A DNA stretch of 64,000 nucleotides from Pyrinomonadaceae bacterium (lineage in GTDB: Bacteria > Acidobacteriota > Blastocatellia > Pyrinomonadales > Pyrinomonadaceae). The DNA lies in assembly GCA_030841105.1 (NCBI GenBank), contig JAVEDE010000106.1, positions 1 to 64,000 of the forward strand, written 5' to 3'. The position numbers and the translations under genes are program-made. Below the pieces are notes generated by a model. It was not told the DNA's origin and did not search any database. It was given only the letters and a program-made list of their open reading frames with translations. Of this stretch, positions 42,152 through 52,268 are shown in pieces; positions within the stretch are counted from its first letter, which is position 1; each line of letters opens with the position of its first letter.

Positions 42152-42528
42152 TCGCGCGTAAAATAATTTCGGCTTTATTCTTCGCGATAAATAATTTCGG
42201 CTTTCTTCGTTATGTAATCCAACCGCAATCTCTTTGCAACCTAAGGCGAGAAGGCCGCGCGTATATTCGGCTCATCCTTTTACGGCAACTGGACGGACAC
42301 AAAGGGGCGGCAGGCTTGGGGGAGTCTGACGCCCCTTTCTCCGTTCGGACACAACGCGCGGCACGCTTCCAATGCCCCCGCTCCCGGTACGCTCTCGTAC
42401 AGACCCCGTTTTTCGCCCGCGTTAAAATCCACGCCCTTCGCACGTCGAACATCTGTCGAGGGGAGTAGTCATAACTATTCACCTTTGAAGCAAAGCGAAC
42501 GGCGTATTTAACTTTCAGGTCAACTGGC

Positions 42529-42572
42529 GGCGGGGCGGCTTTCGGCAAACAAGGCGCGCCCCGCCTTTTTTT
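42529..42572 (+). terminator. Intrinsic terminator with T7 run
   Basis: GGCGGGGCG at 42529-42537 pairs with CGCCCCGCC at 42557-42565, followed at once by TTTTTTT (42566-42572). Confidence 0.88.
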
Positions 42573-42624
42573 GCGTCCGGCCGCTGCCGCGCAGAAACTT
42601 TCGCGCCAACCGATTTCCTCCCCA

Positions 42625-42655
42625 TTGACTCGCGTCGCGTTTTGGCATAGATAAT
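42625..42655 (+). promoter_or_regulatory. Sigma-70-like promoter of TPR lipoprotein gene
   Basis: TTGACT at 42625-42630, 17-bp spacer, TAGATA at 42648-42653 (or GATAAT at 42650-42655). The leader to ATG 42693 is about 33 nt. Confidence 0.6.
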
Positions 42656-42692
42656 AGCTGCTCCCGACAATTAACAACGCTAGGTCGCGGCC

Positions 42693-43496
42693 ATGAGAAA
42701 TCTGACTAACATCGCACTCCTCTTTCTGCTCGCAGCCGTGCAGTTCGGTTGCTCCAAACGAAACAACAACAACGCGCCGGACGTGGCCGCCACGGGCAGC
42801 CCGACGCCCGCTGCTACCGCCGCCCCCGACACTTCACCCGCCGCCGTCGCCATCCCGCAACCGCCCACGCAGGACGCGCCGGGCTACTACGCGCTCGGCA
42901 TGGAACTCTACAAGCAGAATCGCGACGAGCAGGCCGCCGAAGCGTTCCGGCAGGCGACCGTGCTCGACCCCGAATTCGCCGCGGGCTACATGAAACTCGG
43001 TCTGGCTTACAAGGCGCTCGGCAGGAAAGAGGACGCCGAGAAGGCTTACGAAGAGGCCGTCAAGGTTTACGACAAGCTGGTGGACAAAGAGCCGAAGAAC
43101 GCGGAAGCGCAACTGAATCTGGGCGAGGCTTACAGTCGCCTCGGCGACTACCAGAAGTCAATCGAGGCGTACCGCCGCGGCATCAAACTCAAAGAGCCGG
43201 ACAGCGCGACCTATTACGACATCGGGCTGACCTACAACAAGCTCGCTCGTTACAGCGACGCGGTCGGCGCGTTCAAAAAGTCAATCGAACTCGACCCGGA
43301 CGACTACCGCGCGCAGGAGGCTCTGGAACGCGCGCAGTCGGACGCGAGCAGGCAGAAGGCGCGCATCGAAGAGGAAAAGAAGAAGCTGGAACGGACGGCG
43401 AAGCCGACCACCAACTCAAACGGTAACTCTAATTCCAACGCGAACCGCAACACGAACGGCAACAAAAATCAGTCGCCCCAAAATACGAAGCAGTAA
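42693..43496 (+). CDS. TPR-repeat lipoprotein with Asn-rich tail
   Basis: A 267-residue protein. The signal LTNIALLFLLAAVQFGC is a lipobox (FGC, Cys20). A Pro/Ala/Thr linker is followed by about four TPR units (GYYALGMELYKQNRDEQAAEAFRQATVLDPE, AAGYMKLGLAYKALGRKEDAEKAYEEAVKVY, AEAQLNLGEAYSRLGDYQKSIEAYRRG, ATYYDIGLTYNKLARYSDAV). A basic-acidic coiled segment (ARIEEEKKKLERT) and a long Asn-rich tail (NSNGNSNSNANRNTNGNKN) close it. The family is paralogous to 41315-42151 in layout. An envelope scaffold role is likely. Confidence 0.87.
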   Translation: MRNLTNIALLFLLAAVQFGCSKRNNNNAPDVAATGSPTPAATAAPDTSPAAVAIPQPPTQDAPGYYALGMELYKQNRDEQAAEAFRQATVLDPEFAAGYMKLGLAYKALGRKEDAEKAYEEAVKVYDKLVDKEPKNAEAQLNLGEAYSRLGDYQKSIEAYRRGIKLKEPDSATYYDIGLTYNKLARYSDAVGAFKKSIELDPDDYRAQEALERAQSDASRQKARIEEEKKKLERTAKPTTNSNGNSNSNANRNTNGNKNQSPQNTKQ

Positions 43497-43593
43497 GTTT
43501 CAGACACCGGCTCGCGTCCTGATACGACGGCGATGAACGTCAACGCATCGCCTCGTGTCTACGCCCCGTGTCAATGTCCCGCGTCGCCCCTAG

Positions 43594-44370
43594 TCAACGC
43601 GCGCAAGTCTGCGCCCGCCCGCCGTCAATCGAATAGGTCGCGCCCGTGATCCACGCGGCGCGCGCCGAGGCGAGAAACAGGATCAAGTCGGCCACTTCTT
43701 CCGGTTCGCCGATGCGACCGAGCGGGTGCGTCGTGCGCGAATGTTCGAGGAAGGCCGCGTAGGCCGCTTCGCTCATCCCGCCGCGCCGGTGTACCTGCGT
43801 GCGGACGACGCCGGGGTTGACCGCGTTGACCCTGATCTGTTTGGACGCCAGTTCCAACGCGGCGCAACGCGTCAACTGATCAACGCCCGCCTTCGACACG
43901 CAGTAGGCCAGCACGCCGGGGAACGCGCGCAAGCCCGTCACGCTCGACACGTTGACGATGTTTCCCTGTCGCGTTTCGAGGTGCGGAATCGCCAGTTGCA
44001 TCAGGTGGAAGACGGCGCGCAAGTTCACGTCGAGCATCGCGTCCCACGCGGCGAGCGCCGTTGTCTCAATCGTTCCGTTGGATAGCCCGCCCGCCGCGTT
44101 GACGAGCACGTCCAACCCGCCGAAACGCCCGGCGCACTCGCCCATCGCGCGCTCCGCGTCGTGTTCGTTCGTGACATCGGCCGCGACGGCGAACGCTTCC
44201 CCGCCGAGTCGCTCGATCTCACTTGCGACCAACGCCAGCGCCTCCGCGTCGCGCCCCACTAACGCCACGCGCGCGCCCGCCGCGACAAACCGCAACGCCG
44301 TCGCGCGCCCGATCCCCGAACTCGCTCCCGTGACGAGCGCGATCTTGTCTTTCAACTCCGCAACGTCCAT
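43594..44370 (-). CDS. Short-chain dehydrogenase/reductase (classical SDR)
   Basis: A 258-residue cytosolic NAD(P)-dependent oxidoreductase. Cofactor motif TGASSGIG at 14-21, NAAGG near 91-95, active Ser in VNVSSVTG, YCVSK with the catalytic Tyr and Lys, and NPGVVRTQVH after it. Gly-Arg-Asp following strand 2 (LVGRDAEAL) suggests NADP preference. The C-terminus GATYSIDGGR is standard. Substrate unknown. Length is normal. Confidence 0.92.
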   Translation of the reverse strand: MDVAELKDKIALVTGASSGIGRATALRFVAAGARVALVGRDAEALALVASEIERLGGEAFAVAADVTNEHDAERAMGECAGRFGGLDVLVNAAGGLSNGTIETTALAAWDAMLDVNLRAVFHLMQLAIPHLETRQGNIVNVSSVTGLRAFPGVLAYCVSKAGVDQLTRCAALELASKQIRVNAVNPGVVRTQVHRRGGMSEAAYAAFLEHSRTTHPLGRIGEPEEVADLILFLASARAAWITGATYSIDGGRAQTCAR

Positions 44371-44407
44371 CGTTCGCCTAGCCCTTCATCCTGTGGTTAG
44401 TTCAATT

Positions 44408-45169
44408 CTACAATTCCTGCTCGTCACGTTCCTGCTCGCGCGCCAACTCCTGAAAACGCGCGGCGTCGTCGAGCATCCGCACGTTATTGAAGAGCACGTA
44501 AGAGACGCCCTTTGGCGGCAGCATCGAGATGAGTTCCGCGAGTTCGTCGTCTTCGTAACGGTAACGCCAGCCGGTGCGGCCGTGGAGGCGATAATAACAC
44601 TGCCCCGGCGTCAGTGTGCGCGCGGCGAACGGGTCAACGACGTGCGTGAGATCGAGTTCGTCGCACAACTCCTTGACCAGTTCAGGCGGCCAACTACCGC
44701 GCGGCTCCCACAGCCGGACGAGTTTCCGGCGCGGCCGTTCGATGTGCGCGAAGAACGAGCGCAAGTCGCGCACGTGTTCCTGCGTCGGCGTGAAACTGGA
44801 CGGGCATTGAAACAGCACACGCGTCGCCTTGAGCGCTTCGGCGCAGGCGAGCGTCACCTCCCACGCCTCGCGCACGATGGCGGTCGGGCGAAACGAACCC
44901 GCCTCCGACTTCTCCGCGTCGGTCAACTCTTTTTTGAGGCGGCGATAGGTGGGGCTGCGCGCTTCGTGCGTGATGAGTTGCCACGCCTTGAGCGTGAACT
45001 CGAAACCGGCCGGGGCGTCGGCGCGCCAGCGTTCCAGAGTCTTCACCTGCGGCGGCTGGTAAAACGTCTGCTGCACTTCGACCACGGGGAAGCGCGCCGT
45101 GTAGTCCGCTTGCGACGAACGAAAGCCGCAGCACCCCGCCTTGATCACGCGCCTGTCGCTTCTCTTCAC
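44408..45169 (-). CDS. DUF72 family protein (YecE-like)
   Basis: A 253-residue TIM-barrel-like protein. KAGCCGFRSSQADYTARFPVVEVQQTFYQPPQVKTLERWRADAP at the start and FEFTLKAWQLITHEARSP are the DUF72 pattern. HGRTGWRYRYEDDELAELISML and YVLFNNVRMLDDAARF at the end match the family's Y-x-F-N-N block. The biochemical role of DUF72 is not established. It lies 37 bp before the SDR gene and is probably co-transcribed with it and with ettA upstream. Confidence 0.9.
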   Translation of the reverse strand: MKRSDRRVIKAGCCGFRSSQADYTARFPVVEVQQTFYQPPQVKTLERWRADAPAGFEFTLKAWQLITHEARSPTYRRLKKELTDAEKSEAGSFRPTAIVREAWEVTLACAEALKATRVLFQCPSSFTPTQEHVRDLRSFFAHIERPRRKLVRLWEPRGSWPPELVKELCDELDLTHVVDPFAARTLTPGQCYYRLHGRTGWRYRYEDDELAELISMLPPKGVSYVLFNNVRMLDDAARFQELAREQERDEQEL

Positions 45170-45201
45170 CTTGTTTGACTCTTAACTCTCTTCGGCGCGC
45201 T

Positions 45202-46887
<1,686 letters not shown>

Positions 46888-46967
46888 AACTGAACTCACT
46901 TTCTAATGACAGATAACTATCTCGCCGCGACTTGGCGGCCGGAACGTTTACAAATTTTCCTTCGCCT

Positions 46968-47675
46968 CTAATTCTCCGCGCCGGGCGTGTCGGGCGCGCA
47001 CGCGAAGACGGCCGCGCTCGCGACGCGCACGGGCGTCAGCGGCGTCTCGCCTTCGAGCGCGGCCTTGTTGATGGCGTCCACCACGTCCATGCCCTTCGTG
47101 ACGCGCCCGAAGGCGGCGAACTTGTTGTCGAGATGCGACGCCGTGCCGACGAGGATGAAGAAATTTGTGGTCGCGCTGTGCGGCCTATCGGAGCGCGCCA
47201 TCGAGACGACGCCGCGCGTGTGCCGGATGGCGTTCGGCTCGTCGCGCACGGTGCGTCGCGCGCGTTCGGCAAGCGCGGGCGTCAGATTCTCGCGCGTCGA
47301 GAGGTTGCCGCCCTGTATGACGAAGCCTCGGACGACGCGGCTGAAAGTCGTCGTGTCGAACGCGCCCGTGGCCGCGAGGTTCAGGAAGTTGCGGACGGTT
47401 TCGGGCGCGCCCTCCGGCAACATCTTCATTTCAATCGTGCCCGCCTCCGTCTCCAGACGGACGCACTGCGCGGCCATCCGCTCCACGCTCGCGCCGTCGA
47501 AAGGTTCGGGCGCGGGCGTCGGCACAGGCGTCGGCGCGGGTGTCGGCACAGGCTTAACTTGGGCGGGCGGCGGCGTCCCTTTAGGTTGCGCCGGACGTTT
47601 CTTCTGCGCGGGCGCGTGTGCCGCGAAAAAAAGTGTGGCGCAGAGGGCGAGGCTTGGGTTAAGAAGTTTCTTCAT
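46968..47675 (-). CDS. Exported cyclophilin-type peptidyl-prolyl isomerase
   Basis: A 235-residue protein with a signal peptide (NPSLALCATLFFAAHAPAQ) and a Pro-rich linker (PTPAPTPVPTPAPEP). The cyclophilin domain starts near residue 75: GTIEMKMLPEGAPETVRNFLNLA, FSRVVRGFVIQGG (catalytic Arg in FSRV), GVVSMARSD, SATTNFFILVG and LDNKFAAFGRV. The active-site order is intact. It assists folding in the periplasm. Cys residues at 91 and near the C-terminus could form a disulfide. Confidence 0.92.
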   Translation of the reverse strand: MKKLLNPSLALCATLFFAAHAPAQKKRPAQPKGTPPPAQVKPVPTPAPTPVPTPAPEPFDGASVERMAAQCVRLETEAGTIEMKMLPEGAPETVRNFLNLAATGAFDTTTFSRVVRGFVIQGGNLSTRENLTPALAERARRTVRDEPNAIRHTRGVVSMARSDRPHSATTNFFILVGTASHLDNKFAAFGRVTKGMDVVDAINKAALEGETPLTPVRVASAAVFACAPDTPGAEN

Positions 47676-47838
47676 GGTCTCTTTAAGTGTGAATTTGCGA
47701 ATCGCTGCTATATCATTATCACAAAGCGCGCCGCTGTTGTAGTAGCCGAAAATTTTCGCCGGGATTTACGACGGACCGGGCGGCGCGAACTTAACGTATT
47801 CGCCGACGCTAGATGCCTAAAACACAGGGGAAGATTGG

Positions 47839-48309
47839 ATGACGGATGAATTGAGTCTACAAGAGAGGTACGCGCCGCGGATGACCTGCTTCGGGTGCGG
47901 CCCGGCCAACGAGCGCGGCCTGCGCATACGCAGTTTCGCGCGCGGCGACGACGCGGCGATCTGCGAATGGCAGCCGCAGGCATATCACGAGGCGTTTCCG
48001 GGCATGTTGAACGGCGGCATCATCGGCTCGCTCATTGACTGCCACGCCAACTGGACGGCCGCGTGGCATCTGATGCGACGCGCAGGGCAAGACGCGCCGC
48101 CCGCCACCGTCACGGCCGAATACTCCGTCAAGCTCATGCGCCCGACGCCGACCACTGCTCCCGTCCAACTCGCGGCGCGCGTGGTCGAAGCGAAAGAGGA
48201 TCGCGCCGTCGTCGAAGTCGAACTGACGGCCGGGGGGAAAGTTTGCGCCACGGGGCGCGGCACGTTCGTCGCCGTCAAGCAAGGCCACCCCGCATATCAC
48301 CGCTGGTAA
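47839..48309 (+). CDS. PaaI-type hotdog thioesterase
   Basis: A 156-residue single hotdog domain. FGCGPANERGLRIRSF at the start, HEAFPGMLNGGIIGSLIDCHANWTAAW (the hotdog helix with the catalytic Gly-Gly and Asp region) and TAEYSVKLMRPTP are typical of PaaI/YbgC-like acyl-CoA thioesterases. It should hydrolyse an acyl-CoA in the cytosol; chain type is unknown. It lies six bases before the GH43 gene, so both are likely on one mRNA, although no common pathway is obvious. Confidence 0.82.
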   Translation: MTDELSLQERYAPRMTCFGCGPANERGLRIRSFARGDDAAICEWQPQAYHEAFPGMLNGGIIGSLIDCHANWTAAWHLMRRAGQDAPPATVTAEYSVKLMRPTPTTAPVQLAARVVEAKEDRAVVEVELTAGGKVCATGRGTFVAVKQGHPAYHRW

Positions 48310-48315
48310 AAATTC

Positions 48316-49905
48316 ATGTCGAACATACAGATACTCGCGCGTGCGCGACGGGCGTGGCTGGTCGCCGTTTGCCTGTGCCTCTCGCTGTCGGCAGCGTCCG
48401 CGCAGAAGCGCGCGACTTACACGAACCCCGTCATCGCGGGCGACTTTCCAGACCCGTCCGTTATCCGCGTCGGCGACGACTACTGGACGACGGCCACGTC
48501 GGGCGAGTGGGCGCCCATCTTCCTCGTCATGCACTCGCGCGATCTCGTCCACTGGGAAGCGAAAGGGGCAGTCTTGCCGAACCGCCCGTCGTGGGCGGCG
48601 AACAGTTTTTGGGCGCCCGAGTTGCAGCAGTTCGGCAACCGTTTCTACGTCTACTACACGGCGCGCATGAAGCAAGGCCCGCTCTGCGTCGCCGTGGCGA
48701 GTGCGGCCGCGCCGCAAGGTCCGTACACGGATCACGGCACGCTCGTCTGTCAGGAGATCGGCTCAATTGACGCCGTGGCGACCGCCGACGAGAACGGCGA
48801 CGTGTACCTGATCTGGAAGGAGGACGGCAACAGCCGCAATCAGCCGACGCCGCTCTGGGCACAGAAACTCTCCGCCGACGGGACGCGGCTCGTCGGCAGC
48901 CGCAGGGAGTTGTTTCGCAACAACCCGACGACGTGGGAGGGCGGCGTGGTCGAGGGCGCGTTCGTCGTGCGGCGCGGCGAGTGGTTCTACCTGTTCTATT
49001 CGGGCAACGCGTGTTGCGGCCGTCGCTGCGACTACGCACTCGGCGTTGCGCGCGCGCGCAAACTGCTCGGCCCCTGGGAGAAGAACCCCGCGAACCCGAT
49101 CCTCGCCGCGAACAACGTCTGGCAATGCCCCGGCCACGGCAGCATCGTCACGAACAAACAGGGCACGGATTATTTGCTCTACCACGCCTACCGGAAGTCG
49201 GACGAGGCTTTCCACATCGGGCGCGAGGCTCTGCTCGACGAAGTTAAATGGAACGCAAACGGCTGGCCTTCGATTAACGACGGCCACGGGCCGAGCGCGA
49301 CCGCCGTGCGACCGCCCGCCTCCGGCATCGTCGTCAGTCAGGACTCTTTCTACGACGAGTTTGACGCGAACGCCATCGGGGCGAGTTGGCAGTGGCCGCA
49401 GTGGAACGTGCCCTCGATTGCCGTCGAGACGGAGCGCGGGGGGCGTTTGAGTCTCTCCGCCTCGGACAAGAAGGCGAAAGACCCGCTGCTTGCCGCGCTC
49501 GTCACGCAACGCGCGCCGGGCGGCGACTACGTGGCGACCGCCGCCGTCAATCTGGCGGAGATGGCGCGCGGTTCGTCGGCGGGTCTGTCGGCCTACGGCG
49601 ATCAGGAGAACGCGCTGGGCGTTGCGGTGGGTGGCGGCGAGATCAGGGTGTGGCGGATGGTGAGCAAAGGGCGGCGCAACGTCGCCACGGCGAAGACGAC
49701 GGCGCAGCGGGTCACGCTGCGAATGACGTCGCATGATGGCGCGCGTTACCGCTTCGCCTATAGCGTTGACGGGAAAGCGTGGACGCCCCTCGGCGACGAA
49801 GTTGACGGCGCACATCTCGGCAACGTGCGGATCGCGCTCAACGTCGGCGGCGTGCCCGGCGCGGTCGGCAAATTCGAGTGGCTACGCATCGAACCCGCGC
49901 CTTAA
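48316..49905 (+). CDS. Exported glycoside hydrolase family 43
   Basis: A 529-residue protein with a signal peptide (WLVAVCLCLSLSAASAQ). The five-blade GH43 domain has the general-base Asp in NPVIAGDFPDPSVIRVGDDYW, a middle Asp in SIDAVATADENGDVYLIW and the acid Glu in WEGGVVEGAFVVRRG. A GNACCGRRCDYALGV loop is Cys-rich and may be disulfide-bonded. The last 180 residues (DSFYDEFDANAIGASWQWPQWN...) are a beta-sandwich common at GH43 C-termini. It probably removes arabinose or xylose from plant polysaccharides outside the cytoplasm. Confidence 0.9.
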   Translation: MSNIQILARARRAWLVAVCLCLSLSAASAQKRATYTNPVIAGDFPDPSVIRVGDDYWTTATSGEWAPIFLVMHSRDLVHWEAKGAVLPNRPSWAANSFWAPELQQFGNRFYVYYTARMKQGPLCVAVASAAAPQGPYTDHGTLVCQEIGSIDAVATADENGDVYLIWKEDGNSRNQPTPLWAQKLSADGTRLVGSRRELFRNNPTTWEGGVVEGAFVVRRGEWFYLFYSGNACCGRRCDYALGVARARKLLGPWEKNPANPILAANNVWQCPGHGSIVTNKQGTDYLLYHAYRKSDEAFHIGREALLDEVKWNANGWPSINDGHGPSATAVRPPASGIVVSQDSFYDEFDANAIGASWQWPQWNVPSIAVETERGGRLSLSASDKKAKDPLLAALVTQRAPGGDYVATAAVNLAEMARGSSAGLSAYGDQENALGVAVGGGEIRVWRMVSKGRRNVATAKTTAQRVTLRMTSHDGARYRFAYSVDGKAWTPLGDEVDGAHLGNVRIALNVGGVPGAVGKFEWLRIEPAP

Positions 49906-49918
49906 GAACCGGAGAGCG

Positions 49919-50728
49919 TCATAATCTCTTATCGAGTAACTCCTTGGCCTTCGTCACGGCCTCCTTGTGTTCGGGGAGGAAGCCGGGGTGCGGCGTCATG
50001 TTGAGGATGAAGTCAATCTGCTTGCGGGCGTCGTCCATGCGCTTGTTGCGGATGTAAGCCTCGGCCAGACGCAGCCGGTAGAGCGAGTTGTTTTCGCCGT
50101 ACTTCATGCCGCGTTCCAGCGTCTCGACGGCGCGTTTGGGATCGCCGCCGAGCATCGAGGGGAGTTCGAGGTCGAGGCGGCCGAGCACCATGTAGGCGCT
50201 GCCGCCCTGAAAGCCTTCGTCGAGTTTGAGGACGGTCTCCATCTCCTTGCGCAAGCCCTCTGCCGCCGAGAGTCCGTAGAGCGGCCCGCGCGACTGCGCG
50301 TAGCCGCCCTGATTCGCGCCGAGCCAGAAATGGCCTTCGACCCGCTGCGGCTCGACGCGCACGGCCGTCTCGCCGGCCTCGATGCCTTCGCGGAAAGCCT
50401 TCTCCTTTTCCGCCGCGTCCGTGGTCTTGTCGCCGAGTGTGTAGTTGAGGCGGGCGACGCGCCACGCCGCCTCGAAGTTGCTGTAGTTAACGGCGCGGGC
50501 GCGGCGCAGCGTCTCCAACCCTTCGCGGACGCGCGCCAGATCGTCGCGTTGCGCGTAACCCTGATCGGCCTGCTGCAAGAGTTCGGGACTGGGCTTGTTG
50601 TTTGAAGTCGTGGCGGGCGTGCCCGGCGCGCTCTTGGAAGACGTGGAGCAGGACGCGCCGACGAGCGCGCACAAAAGAACGAGCGTTAGTACAAACGTGT
50701 TCGGGTAAAGAGGGCTGTTGTCTCTCAT
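49919..50728 (-). CDS. TPR-like lipoprotein
   Basis: About 269 residues from ATG 50728. The lipobox VGASC follows a hydrophobic stretch (FVLTLVLLCALVGASC). A Ser/Thr/Asn linker leads to helical repeats: FEAAWRVARLNYTLGDKT, VEGHFWLGANQGGYAQSRGP, GSAYMVLGRLDLELPSMLGGDPKRAVETLERGMKYGENNSLYRLRLAEAYIRNKRMDDARKQI. This resembles the TRAP transporter T-component-like helical lipoproteins seen in Acidobacteria (weak resemblance). Located downstream, in the same direction, of the chaperone operon. Confidence 0.8.
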   Translation of the reverse strand: MRDNSPLYPNTFVLTLVLLCALVGASCSTSSKSAPGTPATTSNNKPSPELLQQADQGYAQRDDLARVREGLETLRRARAVNYSNFEAAWRVARLNYTLGDKTTDAAEKEKAFREGIEAGETAVRVEPQRVEGHFWLGANQGGYAQSRGPLYGLSAAEGLRKEMETVLKLDEGFQGGSAYMVLGRLDLELPSMLGGDPKRAVETLERGMKYGENNSLYRLRLAEAYIRNKRMDDARKQIDFILNMTPHPGFLPEHKEAVTKAKELLDKRL

Positions 50729-50815
50729 CAATTAACAAAGTTCCTTTCCGCGGTTCGTGTTTTGATATACGCGACGCGCGTCCGGTCGCACGTCTTTTCC
50801 CGGACGCAACTACAA

Positions 50816-52228
50816 TTACGGCTGCCGCTGCTCGGCGAGATTTTGGATGTGGTCGAGCACGCGCAGGTGGATGCGGCCGATGATGTGATCAGACCAGCGA
50901 TTCCAGTAGACGCCCGGCCAGAAATTGTTCTCGTACCACGTCGTCCCTTCGAGCAAAGTGCGACCGCCCGCGAGCGGGGTTAACTGAAACTGCCCGCGGC
51001 GCGATTGCAGATAGTTATTCAGGTGCGGCGGTTGGAGGTGCGGGTAGGGCGACAGTTCATCCATGATGGGCGGCTGCGCCGTGACGCCGAACTTCAACAG
51101 GCGCGGCTCGTCCCACACTTCAATCGGCTCGACGAACGCGCCCGTCGAAAACACGCAATGCCTCACCGCGCCGACGCCGTGCCCCTGTATCTCCGCGCGC
51201 AAAGGGTACGCGATGCCGGTCTTGAAAAGCATCTCGCGCGGCGGCGGGAGTTCCGCGAACGCGACGAGTTTCGGCCACACCTGTTCGGGCGGCGCGTCAA
51301 TCACGACGGAAGTCCGCACGGCTCTGAGCGGCGCGGGCGCGCGCACCGAGTTTTCCAAGAGCATCAGCGCAGGCAAGGCCAGCAGGACGACGGCGAAGGC
51401 GTGCGTGGTGTAGACGCGCGGCGACTGCGGAAACTCTTCGACGCGGTGCTGGATGAGGTAGCCCATGAAGCCGCCGAAGAGCGCGAACAACGCGCCGAGC
51501 GGCGCGGCCATGATGATGCAGATCAAGCCCTCGATGGCGAACATGATGATCGCCACGCACGTCAACGCGATAGAGAGCAGCGACACCAGCAAACAACTCT
51601 TGAGCGAACGCGATTCGTGATAGCCGTAGATGAGCACGGAGGCGAGGCCGACGCAGAACGGAAGGCCGACGAACAAGCCCCAGCCGTAGTTGCCCAACCC
51701 GTTGACGCTCCAGACGGTAGCCGCGACGGTCAACAGCGCGACGATGACCGCTCCGAAAAACGCGCTCCCCAACGCGCTGCGCGGGATGATTCGATCCAGA
51801 AATTTTTTGAGTCCGCCCGCCACTTGCGGCTGCGCGTCCGTGTCCGGTTCGCGCGCGGGCAGCACGCCGAGCAGGGCGAAGAAAAGCAGGTTGACGAACG
51901 GGACGAAGAAGACGAGCACCAGCCACAGCGGCAGCCCCGCCGATCTCAGACGCCGGAGCGTGAGCACGACGCCCGTCCAGATGAAGGGTAGGGCGAGGAC
52001 AAGCAGCGTCGCGTAAAACCTCTGGTAGTCGGGCGGCGAGTCTTCGACGTTCGACGCGCCGGGGAAGAGCCAGTAGTTAAAGAGCGTCCAGCGGCGGTTG
52101 AAGTAGGCGGCCGCGACGATGCGGTCAAGGTTGTGTTTGAGCGCGAACAGGAGCAGGCCAAGGGTCAGGTATTTGCCGCGCCCCACCGTGCCGCGCCAGT
52201 TCCATAAGTCGGAGATTCTGAAATTCAT
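50816..52228 (-). CDS. Membrane protein: DUF805-like N-terminus plus SRPBCC-like domain
   Basis: A 470-residue protein. The opening LWNWRGTVGRGKYLTLGLLLFALKHNLDRIV and the helices up to residue 120 resemble DUF805. Four to five more membrane helices run to residue 305. From residue 315 a soluble domain, RTSVVIDAPPEQVWPKLVAFAELPPPREMLFKTGIAYP then FQLTPLAGGRTLLEGTTWYENNFWPGVYWNRWSDHIIGRIHLRVLDHI, has the START/polyketide-cyclase (SRPBCC) pattern, which binds hydrophobic ligands. It lies 40 bp after the Hsp70 gene and probably belongs to that operon, which would put a lipid- or client-binding membrane protein with the chaperones (inference). Confidence 0.78.
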   Translation of the reverse strand: MNFRISDLWNWRGTVGRGKYLTLGLLLFALKHNLDRIVAAAYFNRRWTLFNYWLFPGASNVEDSPPDYQRFYATLLVLALPFIWTGVVLTLRRLRSAGLPLWLVLVFFVPFVNLLFFALLGVLPAREPDTDAQPQVAGGLKKFLDRIIPRSALGSAFFGAVIVALLTVAATVWSVNGLGNYGWGLFVGLPFCVGLASVLIYGYHESRSLKSCLLVSLLSIALTCVAIIMFAIEGLICIIMAAPLGALFALFGGFMGYLIQHRVEEFPQSPRVYTTHAFAVVLLALPALMLLENSVRAPAPLRAVRTSVVIDAPPEQVWPKLVAFAELPPPREMLFKTGIAYPLRAEIQGHGVGAVRHCVFSTGAFVEPIEVWDEPRLLKFGVTAQPPIMDELSPYPHLQPPHLNNYLQSRRGQFQLTPLAGGRTLLEGTTWYENNFWPGVYWNRWSDHIIGRIHLRVLDHIQNLAEQRQP

Positions 52229-52268
52229 GCGTCCGCCCTCCTCTCGCGCGCCGCGCCCGAAGCGAGTT

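Larger units (their letters stand above)
42152..42692 (+). other. 541-bp spacer with direct repeats, two hairpins and a promoter
   Basis: I see no protein gene. Contents: two 16-bp direct repeats (AAATAATTTCGGCTTT) at 42161 and 42189; a 9-bp stem 42301-42309/42330-42338; an intrinsic terminator at 42529-42572; and the promoter of the next gene at 42625-42655. The terminator lies 380 bp past the previous stop, so either the upstream mRNA has a long 3' end or a short RNA ends here. Confidence 0.45.
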
